This document shows, piece by piece, positions 8,416 to 16,928 of a stretch of DNA of 64,000 nucleotides. Origin of the DNA: Paenibacillus macquariensis (GTDB taxonomy: Bacteria; Bacillota; Bacilli; Paenibacillales; Paenibacillaceae); contig NZ_FTNK01000011.1 of the NCBI RefSeq assembly GCF_900156375.1, forward strand, positions 1-64,000, read 5' to 3'. The notes beneath the pieces were generated by a model. It worked only from the letters and a program-made list of their open reading frames with translations. It searched no databases and had not been told where the DNA came from. Within the stretch, counting starts at the first letter, position 1. Every line of letters begins with the position of its first letter. Both the position numbers and the translations under genes were made by a program.

Positions 8416-9707
8416 TAGTTGTGTGTAACAACCGCACCAGAACCGCCATACATGTCCAATTCACCCTCAAGCTCTAGCTTAAGAACGGTAACCTGTTCAT
8501 GTGCATCTTCAGCTGTCATATGAATCCATGTGGTTCCAGGAATATTGAACCATGGTACACCGCCGTGAATTTCATGTGTCAGTTTTTTACCGGAATGAAG
8601 CACTGTTATGTCTTTGATTGTGTTCGATAATCCTTTGAGGCATAGACATTCTTTAGGATCATCATATACGAAGAGGTACAAGGTTTTCTTGTCTTTAGAA
8701 ATCGTGCTCCCGCCTAAGAAATATCGTGGCAAGATCCCTTCATCAGTTTCGAACACCGCTTCTTCATGCGTTCCAATCCATTTGCCCAGTCCTAACAGAA
8801 TAGCTTCTTCTCTAGGATCTACGGTGCCATCTTCCATAGGTCCGATATCGAGCAACATATTGCCCCCCATGGTGATACAATCACAGAACATCCGGATGAT
8901 CTGATTCAATGATTTGAATTTCGTGTCTGTTGGCACATATCCCCAAGAGCTATTGATGGTTGTACAGAATTCCCACGGACCCTCGGGTCTTGTGATTGGA
9001 ATACCTTGCTCAGGTGTTTTGTAATCACCATGCCCTTGGAGACGTGAGTTAATGATAATGTCTGGATTGAAGGATTGTAAATATTGCTTGAACTCTGGAA
9101 GATTCCACTGTTTCGCGCTTCTCTCCCAATCCCCGTCGAACCATAAGAGATCTACTTTACCGTAATCGGTTAAAATCTCTTGTAATTGATTGTTGTTGAA
9201 TTCGAGGAATCTATTCCATTTCTCTTCATCTTGAACACCGTCTGTAGGCTCAGAGAATTTATTAACTTTGCTTAAATCGTCAGGGATAATGCCATTTTGA
9301 TAGACACTTGGATAGTCTGGATGCGACCAGTCGATTAGAGAGTAGTACATGCCAAGGTGAATGCCTTTTTTCGTAATCGCTTCGGCATATTCTTTAATGA
9401 TGTCCCGTTTAACCGGGGTACTCTTCACGACATTTAAGTCGCTATATTGTGTATCCCACAGGGCTACACCATCATGATGTTTGGTTGTAAGAACGGCATA
9501 TTTCGCACCAGACTTTTCAATGAGATCTGCCCATTTGTCTGCATCGAATTTCGAGGCTGTAAAGCCGTCTAATTGTTTCATATAATCTTCGTAAGAGATC
9601 CCGCCATTAAAGAACGACCACGATTCAGATATCCCGTTCACTGCATAAATACCATAGTGAATAAAAATACCCAACTTCGCCTTTTCAAACCACTTGTCCA
9701 TTGTCAT
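8415..9707 (-). CDS. GH29 alpha-L-fucosidase (intracellular)
   Basis: A glycoside hydrolase family 29 enzyme that removes alpha-linked L-fucose with retention. Its 430 residues show the family landmarks W-F-x-x-A-K-L-G-I-F-I-H-Y-G near the N terminus, T-T-K-H-H-D-G (75-80), G-M-Y-Y-S-L-I-D-W, and D-L-L-W-F-D-G-D-W, where Asp191 is the expected nucleophile. There is no signal peptide, so it acts in the cytoplasm on imported sugar. GGGAG lies just before ATG 9707, with a second ATG two codons later. It is the fourth gene of the CBM9-like / transglutaminase-fold / GH18 / GH29 operon, 15 nt after GH18. The acid/base residue was not assigned. Confidence 0.9.
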   Translation of the reverse strand: MTMDKWFEKAKLGIFIHYGIYAVNGISESWSFFNGGISYEDYMKQLDGFTASKFDADKWADLIEKSGAKYAVLTTKHHDGVALWDTQYSDLNVVKSTPVKRDIIKEYAEAITKKGIHLGMYYSLIDWSHPDYPSVYQNGIIPDDLSKVNKFSEPTDGVQDEEKWNRFLEFNNNQLQEILTDYGKVDLLWFDGDWERSAKQWNLPEFKQYLQSFNPDIIINSRLQGHGDYKTPEQGIPITRPEGPWEFCTTINSSWGYVPTDTKFKSLNQIIRMFCDCITMGGNMLLDIGPMEDGTVDPREEAILLGLGKWIGTHEEAVFETDEGILPRYFLGGSTISKDKKTLYLFVYDDPKECLCLKGLSNTIKDITVLHSGKKLTHEIHGGVPWFNIPGTTWIHMTAEDAHEQVTVLKLELEGELDMYGGSGAVVTHN

Positions 9708-9722
9708 CCCTCTCCCTTACTA

Positions 9723-10751
9723 TTAAAGTCCTTTATGCATGGTATCGAGCAACCGATGCGTCTTATCGCAACCGTACTCCCAGAACATCATTCCGGCCAA
9801 ATTGTGATTCTTAACATACTCACATTTGTGCTCAAGCGATTCTTCGTCATCATAAGATATGAAGCTAGTCCCATTAAAAAGGAACGGTGCCTTTGCTTCT
9901 TCATCCCAATGACGGGTATACCCATTTTTATTGATGTAATTGGCACTAAGGTCCGTGAAGTCCGGTCCATATCCTCCTGTACTTCCGGCCATTTGATGGA
10001 GACCATGATTAATATCAGGAACCTGCTTCCATACACGGGAGTAGAATGCTACGCCGATCACAATTTTCTCTCTAGGAACGCCAGCCCGGACAAACATATT
10101 GATAGATGATTCCGTACTAATACGGAATAGATCCCCTGGTGATGTATGCAAGTTCGTATGGTGACCCGTCAGAACCTGAAAACCTCCACGCATGTCGTAT
10201 GTCATCAATTGCACAAAATCCAAATACTGCTGTACTTGATCCATCTCCGTGCCGTCTACATAATACTGATCGGCTCCTGCGGCGATCGTAAGTAAGTAAT
10301 GACGTTCGTCCTGTGCGCCTTGACGATCCAACGCCTCCCGTATGGTCTTCAATAGTAATGTAAAGTTCTTCTTATCATCAGGGCTTGATTCAATGCCCGC
10401 TTCACCATAACAAGGATATTCCCAATCCAGATCAATTCCATCGAATGGGTAGTCGATTAGTACACGAACAGCCGAATTAGCCATTGCGCTTCTTCCCTCC
10501 TCGGAAGAAGCAGCTTCGGAGAATCCGCCAGCACTCCATCCTCCGACAGACAATATTAAGTTTAGTTCGGGATGTTCATCTTTTATCTTTTGCAGCATAT
10601 CCATATGCTTTATATGATCCGTAATGATCACATCATCCTTGACATGTCCAAATGCCACATTCAGATGGGTCAGTTTCTTCAGGTCCTCCTGAGTCAAATC
10701 GGGAATCTTAGAGTCAACGACATAACCAGCTACAATATATGTTTGTTTCAT
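9723..10751 (-). CDS. GH18 chitinase-like or endo-N-acetylglucosaminidase-like hydrolase (intracellular)
   Basis: The 342-residue TIM barrel has the GH18 signatures L-S-V-G-G-W (68-72) and F-D-G-I-D-L-D-W-E (103-111), with Glu111 as the catalytic acid. It also has M-T-Y-D-M and a C-terminal M-M-F-W-E-Y. The family cleaves beta-1,4 GlcNAc linkages by substrate-assisted catalysis, either in chitin oligomers or in the chitobiose core of N-glycans. No signal peptide and no carbohydrate-binding or SLH modules are present, unlike secreted chitinases, so it presumably acts on imported oligosaccharide. It lies 24 nt after the transglutaminase-fold gene and 15 nt before the fucosidase. The substrate cannot be settled from the sequence. 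Confidence 0.88.
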   Translation of the reverse strand: MKQTYIVAGYVVDSKIPDLTQEDLKKLTHLNVAFGHVKDDVIITDHIKHMDMLQKIKDEHPELNLILSVGGWSAGGFSEAASSEEGRSAMANSAVRVLIDYPFDGIDLDWEYPCYGEAGIESSPDDKKNFTLLLKTIREALDRQGAQDERHYLLTIAAGADQYYVDGTEMDQVQQYLDFVQLMTYDMRGGFQVLTGHHTNLHTSPGDLFRISTESSINMFVRAGVPREKIVIGVAFYSRVWKQVPDINHGLHQMAGSTGGYGPDFTDLSANYINKNGYTRHWDEEAKAPFLFNGTSFISYDDEESLEHKCEYVKNHNLAGMMFWEYGCDKTHRLLDTMHKGL

Positions 10752-10775
10752 TGTGTTATTTCACTCCTGTTCATA

Positions 10776-13394
10776 TTATGGTTTCGATACACCGGAAAGG
10801 ACCTGAAGAGCTTCCTTAGCAATACCCAGCTTATACCCGGACTCTGTATATCGGATGCGATCTTGTTCATCAAGCACATAGACGTGTGGGAAGCTAACTT
10901 CTTTCTCTTCGAACTGTGGCATAAAGCCTTGTAGTGAATCATAAACGGAGTCCCGAATAATCATGCTACCTGACGGCAGATTCAGATAACTCGAAGGATC
11001 AAATGATGCATTCCACTTATCATCACCGACCACAAGAATGATTGGAGCGCCAATGTCTGAGTACGGCTCAGCGAGCTCGCAGATTTCGCGGATCAAATGC
11101 TTAGATGGCTCTCGCTCTGGTTCGATCCATGCGATCAAAGCACCCTTCGTACCCACTAATTCTCCTAGTGTCTTATCGGTTCCGTCCGACAGGGCGAATT
11201 TACTGTTCCGATCAACTGAACCAAGTACCGGAATATCAAGTTGAACATTGCGGAATGTCAGAGTCACCTCTGTTTGTTCTCCGGCATTCACCTTGAAATA
11301 AGTACTGCGAATCTGCACTGTTCCATCCTTCAGACGTATACCCGTTATCATTCGGTAAGACCCCTGCATAACTTCGAATGGCTCATCGTACACATCCAAT
11401 TTACCGTTCGGGTAGATCAACGTTGTGTAAATGCCATTGTCTAATCGTGCAAAGGTGAAATTCACCGAATACGAAGCAACTGGGGCTTCTGGTCCCGCTT
11501 CGGCATCCCGAATCAATTGCACTGTCCCATTATTCTTCTTCTCCGTATCATGATCCAACGCTTGCCCGAATTGCGCATCCGCCCAACTGTCGCCAGTCAG
11601 ATATTGCGGCTTCTGTTCACTCGGATGCAATCGTGCTGGGATTCCTAGGCTGCGACAGATGCTCACAAACATGATAGCAATAGAAGGATGATCGCCCTTC
11701 TTCAACTGATAGGTACCAATCGGTGTTGTTCTGCCTTTTAAATGGGACAAATCTTCTCTGATCTCCCACTCCTCATTGATTCGACGAACCAGCTCAGACG
11801 GGTTGGCTCTATATATAGTCGATTCCGATTCGGTAAATTCGCCTTGGAATACCCGCTTATAGGGTCCAATCATTTCAAATTGTACGCGCGGACAAAGAAT
11901 ATACTGAACAAAGATATCTTCCTGGAACTCTCCTTGTTGAGAGATGGATCCAAATAGATGATCATCCAATGTAACACGGAAAGTATCTATTAAATCTTTC
12001 TCTCTCAAACTTTCTAGTAGACGGAGCGGCCACTCACCATATTCACGACAGCGTTCCTCTAGGAAAGCAGCAATTTCGCGACTGTTGCCGCGCGCTTTAC
12101 GAATAACATCCCATACGCGCTCCGGTTCTAGTTCCAATTTACGGGCAATCTCACCCGCTTGTGCTTCATTTAGAAATGTGTCTTCGTAGTTTTTCCGAAT
12201 CAACATTCCATTCTCAAGGCGGTCGTTATGCCGTTGCATCTCTTCCTCGGAGATCGGATCTGATGCTTCACCCTCTCGTTCCGGCGGAGGGACCAGATCA
12301 AAGTCTACCGATCCTTCTAGCTGCTGTGTCTGGTTAAGAACAACCTCGAAATGAACACGATCTGCAACTGTTATTTTCTCTTCTCCCCATCGACCTGCAT
12401 ATACCGCACGAATGACCAGATCACCAAATCCTGTCTTGAATGAAACCTCGCCCCGTTCATTGGTTGGTAGCACGACAATCGGTGATAATTCGGCCATATT
12501 GTACAGCTCAAAGTATACTTTGGCGCCTTTAATCGGCTGTCCGATCTCATCCTTTATAAGAACCGTGATTGTCTTCGTAGGTGCATAACCATCCAGGAGA
12601 TTGATTTCTGTGTACCACTCGTCAGCAAGCGTGATATCCTCCGGACCAGGATAGTTCGAAGGAACTCGCGTATTGATCAACATCGCTCTACGCGCAGGTG
12701 GACTAAACCATCCTTGATTCAGTCTAACTTCCGGTTCACATGCACCGATGTAAACCCATTGTCCGTCAGCCCATGCCTCTACCCATGCGTGATTATCATC
12801 ACAATGCGCCCAGCGTGGGGTATAACACTGGCGGGCAGGAATGCCAATACTTCGTAACGCAGAGACTGCAAGTGTCGATTCTTCGCCGCAGCGACCTCGA
12901 GCGTTCCTCATCAGCGTCAGCGGCGAGATCGTACGAAAATCACTTCCGATATATGTTGCTTTCTCATGGCACCAATAATTCGTCTCCAGAATAGCCTCGG
13001 TCATCGACAGATTCGCCGTACGTTCTGCCAATTCATTAAATAAGATGCGCCGACAATCATCGATACTCTCACTATTCACCCGGTATGGTAAGACAAAATG
13101 TAGAAATAAATGATCAGGAACTCTATCTCCCCAAGGAACCTCATTGCGGATTTCCAACGTCTGGCGGACATGACTCAAGAATAATGAACCCTCATAATCG
13201 GCCAAATCATTAATAGGCATATACGCATATAAGAATTTGAGTGCCCATGTCTCTTCTTCGGTTAGTTCCTGCTGAAATATATTGAACAACTGGACATTTT
13301 TAGATTGAGCAATAAACTCCTTCTCGCAAAACTTACGCTCGATGAGCTCCATAGTTGTAACATCCAATGAGAACACACTGGTTTGAATAGTCAT
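10776..13394 (-). CDS. large transglutaminase-fold protein with a degenerate second copy and a thioredoxin-like C terminus
   Basis: 872 residues, no signal peptide. Residues about 50-240 form a transglutaminase/peptide-N-glycanase-type cysteine domain, with G-R-C-G-E (Cys169), D-D-N-H-A-W (His202) and a C-E-P pair at 219-221 near the third triad position. Residues about 275-355 look like a Cna-B-type beta sandwich. Residues about 380-610 repeat the N-terminal unit: I-F-V-Q-Y-I-L-C-P-R-V matches L-F-L-H-F-V-L-P-Y-R-V, and R-S-L-G-I-P-A-R matches R-S-I-G-I-P-A-R. In this copy the nucleophile position is His569 (G-D-H), so it is probably inactive. Residues about 735-870 resemble an AhpC/thioredoxin fold without a C-x-x-C. 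G-R-C-G-E is also the nucleophile motif of eukaryotic Png1, so deglycosylation of glycopeptides is possible; protease or amidase activity is an alternative. It is second in its operon. Confidence 0.75.
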   Translation of the reverse strand: MTIQTSVFSLDVTTMELIERKFCEKEFIAQSKNVQLFNIFQQELTEEETWALKFLYAYMPINDLADYEGSLFLSHVRQTLEIRNEVPWGDRVPDHLFLHFVLPYRVNSESIDDCRRILFNELAERTANLSMTEAILETNYWCHEKATYIGSDFRTISPLTLMRNARGRCGEESTLAVSALRSIGIPARQCYTPRWAHCDDNHAWVEAWADGQWVYIGACEPEVRLNQGWFSPPARRAMLINTRVPSNYPGPEDITLADEWYTEINLLDGYAPTKTITVLIKDEIGQPIKGAKVYFELYNMAELSPIVVLPTNERGEVSFKTGFGDLVIRAVYAGRWGEEKITVADRVHFEVVLNQTQQLEGSVDFDLVPPPEREGEASDPISEEEMQRHNDRLENGMLIRKNYEDTFLNEAQAGEIARKLELEPERVWDVIRKARGNSREIAAFLEERCREYGEWPLRLLESLREKDLIDTFRVTLDDHLFGSISQQGEFQEDIFVQYILCPRVQFEMIGPYKRVFQGEFTESESTIYRANPSELVRRINEEWEIREDLSHLKGRTTPIGTYQLKKGDHPSIAIMFVSICRSLGIPARLHPSEQKPQYLTGDSWADAQFGQALDHDTEKKNNGTVQLIRDAEAGPEAPVASYSVNFTFARLDNGIYTTLIYPNGKLDVYDEPFEVMQGSYRMITGIRLKDGTVQIRSTYFKVNAGEQTEVTLTFRNVQLDIPVLGSVDRNSKFALSDGTDKTLGELVGTKGALIAWIEPEREPSKHLIREICELAEPYSDIGAPIILVVGDDKWNASFDPSSYLNLPSGSMIIRDSVYDSLQGFMPQFEEKEVSFPHVYVLDEQDRIRYTESGYKLGIAKEALQVLSGVSKP

Positions 13395-13400
13395 TTGTCA

Positions 13401-14423
13401 TTACTCCTTCCATAACTTTCCGTCTTCTCTGATATATATGGTTGCAGTACCGTCGGATGACGGCGCTGAAATCTGAAATAGTCTGCTAGTTAACTCGATT
13501 GTTGGTGTTATGATCCACGACTCGTCCCCCATCAACATCTTCACATCTGTGGTAAATTCACCATGCTCTGCGAAGTAATTGCGCTCGCGATAATAAAGTT
13601 TGCGTAACTCCCACTTCATTCGCTCATCCGGCGAAGGCTCAAACTGTTCAGGACCTTCCTTATCGGCAAACACGACATAACCCCATAACTCTGGGTAATG
13701 CATATTAATAATCCCCATTGGAGACCACACCCAGTTATCCTCTGGGAAAGGCTTACCCGTGTCTGGATTCAGAATCTTTGTATATTCGCCGTCCTTAACC
13801 TCTGTGCGCCACTGAACGCGAGAGAAATTGACGCGCCAGAATTCATCTTTTACTGGTGGACGTCCCTCTGGAGCACACTCTCGTAAGCTAGTCCATGGCA
13901 TAGCCACCTCAACACTCCATTTGCGATTATCCGCATCAGGACGATTCAATTCACCATCAATATGAACTGCCGTCTTAAGTCCGTTAATATCCCAAGCGTT
14001 AACTGGTGGCCCACCATCGCGATATGGCTTAACCAGCATTAGATCCCATACCGTGTTCAACGCATTAACTTCGAATTCGTAATATTGGTGCGTATCTCCA
14101 TCAGGATCAATGAAAATTTCAAAATCGTTATCATAAAAAATAACCGCTTCCCGTTCCGTCAACGTAGCCCAAATCTGATCTTCTATCAATTCCGCTGCAA
14201 AGTAAAAATACTCATCGTCCCACATCATTTTCACCCGAGTTTGCTTCGTAGGCTTAGGGCGAAGATCTCCTTCAATATCAACGAAATCGTCAGTCCAATC
14301 AGCTCCAGCCCAGAACGATTTATCCACGCGACCGTCCAGAACAAGCGACTCGGTTGCACGTCTACAAATATAATGTTTCGGTGCATATTCAATATTCGGT
14401 TCCATCACACCACTTGAATTCAC
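13401..14423 (-). CDS. CBM9-like carbohydrate-binding protein
   Basis: The 340-residue protein has the CBM9/DOMON-like beta-sandwich pattern: L-V-L-D-G-R-V-D-K-S-F-W-A-G-A near the N terminus, V-K-M-M-W-D-D-E-Y-F-Y-F-A-A-E-L, D-N-D-F-E-I-F-I-D-P-D-G-D, Y-Y-E-F-E-V-N-A-L-N, and W-S-V-E-V-A-M-P-W. Such proteins bind mono- or oligosaccharide ends, and free-standing versions accompany sugar hydrolases. The GTG start at 14423 follows GGAGGG by 6 nt. It heads the four-gene operon, and its stop is 6 nt from the transglutaminase-fold start. No signal peptide is seen, which is odd for a carbohydrate-binding module and fits intracellular handling of the imported glycan. Confidence 0.8.
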   Translation of the reverse strand: MNSSGVMEPNIEYAPKHYICRRATESLVLDGRVDKSFWAGADWTDDFVDIEGDLRPKPTKQTRVKMMWDDEYFYFAAELIEDQIWATLTEREAVIFYDNDFEIFIDPDGDTHQYYEFEVNALNTVWDLMLVKPYRDGGPPVNAWDINGLKTAVHIDGELNRPDADNRKWSVEVAMPWTSLRECAPEGRPPVKDEFWRVNFSRVQWRTEVKDGEYTKILNPDTGKPFPEDNWVWSPMGIINMHYPELWGYVVFADKEGPEQFEPSPDERMKWELRKLYYRERNYFAEHGEFTTDVKMLMGDESWIITPTIELTSRLFQISAPSSDGTATIYIREDGKLWKE

Positions 14424-14484
14424 GTAATTCCCTCCAGTTGTAAATGAGTTCTGATTGATACTCTATTAGTCATCCTACTCGTAT

Positions 14485-14512
14485 TTGGTTGATTTTCTTG
14501 TTATCATATACT
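14485..14512 (+). promoter_or_regulatory. possible promoter of the AraC-family regulator
   Basis: TTGGTT (14485-14490), a 16-nt spacer and TATACT (14507-14512) lie 44 nt upstream of the regulator start, in the 132-bp region shared with the divergent CBM9-like operon. No clear sigma-A promoter was found for the divergent operon, consistent with activator dependence. Confidence 0.4.
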
Positions 14513-14555
14513 TAAGTAATTTACCGTTGATTGGAAGATTAAGGAGGATACATGC

Positions 14556-16844
14556 ATGAAAATGAATTACTTCAAGTCCAAACTATTCTTGAAATACATC
14601 TTGTCCTACTTATTCATTCTTCTAATCCCTTTAGTCCTTATAACCGTATTCATCTATGAAAACGCTGTCAGCAATCTCAGGGCTGAAATTGAAAACTCTC
14701 ATCTCAATCAATTAACACAAACTAAAAATATCATTGACGCCCGGATGAATGAAATGAGTGATGTCGCTACACGTATCTCTTACGACGAGAGACTTACTTC
14801 ATATCGCGTTCACGATCCCTATTTTGGCAGAGAAGCCATCCAAGCACTAGATCAATATAAGGCACCAAATTCCATCATCAGTGAAATATTCTTATATTTT
14901 CATAACAATGAACAGATTTACTCTTCACAAGGTATGTCGAGTCTAGACGTATTTACGGATAAGTACCGTTTCGATAATTGGACTCCTAAAGATCTCAACC
15001 AAGATTTGAACAGCGTCAAATTTCCAACGATGCGTCCTGCCGATCTCCTTAACCGTAACTCTTTTGAACAAACGATTCTGGCTTATCTTGTTCCGATTAC
15101 ACCCAACAGCCCTAGCCCACATGCAACGGTCATGTACTTCATCAAAGAAGCTGAGCTCACAGGTTTAATCGATTCGATTCTAGGAAATTACCAAGGACTA
15201 TCTTATATTTTTGATAATAATGGTCAAATTCTAACCGATAACCGTCAAGGTGAATCCCTTATGGAGGCCGATGCCAACTCCTTATTTGGGCTATCACCAG
15301 GAATCCATAGCAAAACGTTAAACGGTAAGCAGCATTCCATCGTATCTGTTAAATCAGAAAATAACGGATGGACCTATGTGACATTGATGCCTAGTTCTCA
15401 ATTCTTCAGCAGTGTCCTGCATGTTCGCAGTTTCATCATTATGTTGTTCTCCATCGTTGTGCTCGTCGGCGCCGCGATTGCGATCATGTTCGCCCGAATT
15501 CAATACCAACCTATATCCACACTGGCGGAGTTCGCTTATGCTAACGCCAAACCAAACCGATCAGCCGATGGACCTGTCCTGCAAGGCAACGAGCTTGAGC
15601 GAATTCGGACAGCACTTCTAGATTACAGTTCGCGAGTAGACCTTCAAGAGCCCTATGCACGAAATCACTTTCTCTTTATGCTGTTGAAATACGGTAACGC
15701 CCAGAGTCAGACGCCAGAACTCTTAGAAACATTCGACCTTCAATTTGATCGATCTCACCACTTTGTGATGGTGATCATGTGGGGTTCACTTGAAGACGAT
15801 CAGAACAATAAACAAGACAGACTAGAAATCATACAGCTTTTTACCCAGATGGAGATCCCTGACTTGGATGCCTATGCCTACAGCGTTGAACTCCCTCAAC
15901 CGGATCAGCTCGCTCTTATTATCAGCTTCAACCTACATATCGAGCTGGAAGAATTCGTCCATGTCCAACATATTGTCGAAGCGATACGTGGGAATATACT
16001 CGAAATGGTCGATGTCATTCCATCAATTGGTGTCGGGACCTGTTATTTGAGTCCTGATCATATTAATCAGTCCTTTATTGAGGCCTGTTCGGCATCCGAA
16101 TTACGCATGTCAACCGATCATGGCACCGTCACTTTTTTCGAGAAACTGTCCTATACGTCCGACCAAACATTCTGGATCCCGGATAGCGAACTACTGAAAC
16201 TCTCGCAAAGCTTGAAACAAGGAAGTTATGATGTTGCGGCGCAAATCATAAGTCCTGCATTCCGTAATTTACATACACTTTCTGCACTACTTATACGCTG
16301 CATTTGCTTTGATATTCTGAATACGATGCTGAAGACCGCATCTGAACTCGGCAACGATAATGCGATGCAGGAAATGGCCCCTAATCTAATGTTCAATTCA
16401 TTGGATGAATTAGAGCATAGTTTCTTAAATCTTGCTTCTCGGATCTGCGCTCAGGTCGAGCGTAATCAAACAAAGAGGGATCATTCCCTGATGGATCAGG
16501 TTATTGTCTATATTGACAATCATTATATGGACCACACGCTCAGTCTAGAGACGATCTCTTTCGAGTTCGACATCTCACCTTCGCATGTCAGTCGTTCTTT
16601 CAAGGACAAGATGGGCGTAAACTTTATCCCATACATATGGCAAAAAAGGATGGAAGAAGTCATGCACCAATTAACGATGACAAATGACCCGTTAAAAGAC
16701 ATTATTATGCGCGTCGGTTATCTCGATACGCCGAACTTCATCCGTAAATTCAAGAAGGAAACAGGGTATACGCCCGGCCAATACCGTAAACTTCATAAAG
16801 AGAATGAACTGATTGAATCGACACCTGACCTCATTGAAGAATAA
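14556..16844 (+). CDS. membrane-bound AraC-family transcriptional regulator
   Basis: 762 residues, ATG 14556 with AAGGAGG 8 nt upstream. A first membrane helix (about 10-33) leads to an extracytoplasmic sensor of about 260 residues of dCACHE type. A second helix (about 290-312) follows, then a cytoplasmic linker and a C-terminal AraC DNA-binding domain (about 655-755). The last contains two helix-turn-helices, L-S-L-E-T-I-S-F-E-F-D-I-S-P-S-H-V-S-R and the final G-Y-x-D-x-x-N-F-I-R-K-F-K-K-E-T-G-Y-T-P. This one-component receptor plus AraC layout is typical of Paenibacillus sugar loci and probably senses a saccharide or a binding protein outside the cell. It is divergent from the CBM9-like operon and convergent with the ABC importer operon, so both are likely targets. 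Confidence 0.9.
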   Translation: MKMNYFKSKLFLKYILSYLFILLIPLVLITVFIYENAVSNLRAEIENSHLNQLTQTKNIIDARMNEMSDVATRISYDERLTSYRVHDPYFGREAIQALDQYKAPNSIISEIFLYFHNNEQIYSSQGMSSLDVFTDKYRFDNWTPKDLNQDLNSVKFPTMRPADLLNRNSFEQTILAYLVPITPNSPSPHATVMYFIKEAELTGLIDSILGNYQGLSYIFDNNGQILTDNRQGESLMEADANSLFGLSPGIHSKTLNGKQHSIVSVKSENNGWTYVTLMPSSQFFSSVLHVRSFIIMLFSIVVLVGAAIAIMFARIQYQPISTLAEFAYANAKPNRSADGPVLQGNELERIRTALLDYSSRVDLQEPYARNHFLFMLLKYGNAQSQTPELLETFDLQFDRSHHFVMVIMWGSLEDDQNNKQDRLEIIQLFTQMEIPDLDAYAYSVELPQPDQLALIISFNLHIELEEFVHVQHIVEAIRGNILEMVDVIPSIGVGTCYLSPDHINQSFIEACSASELRMSTDHGTVTFFEKLSYTSDQTFWIPDSELLKLSQSLKQGSYDVAAQIISPAFRNLHTLSALLIRCICFDILNTMLKTASELGNDNAMQEMAPNLMFNSLDELEHSFLNLASRICAQVERNQTKRDHSLMDQVIVYIDNHYMDHTLSLETISFEFDISPSHVSRSFKDKMGVNFIPYIWQKRMEEVMHQLTMTNDPLKDIIMRVGYLDTPNFIRKFKKETGYTPGQYRKLHKENELIESTPDLIEE

Positions 16845-16856
16845 CCGTGATGCAAT

Positions 16857-16889
16857 CTAACCGGTCATCATGTGGCATGATCCGGTTAG
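16857..16889. terminator. bidirectional terminator between the AraC regulator and the binding-protein gene
   Basis: CTAACCGG (16857-16864) pairs with CCGGTTAG (16882-16889), extended inward by ATCAT/ATGAT with a small bulge. It lies between two convergent genes. Confidence 0.7.
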
Positions 16890-16928
16890 AATTGCTACTT
16901 GCATCTCTTGGTTGGATAGGTCTATGTG

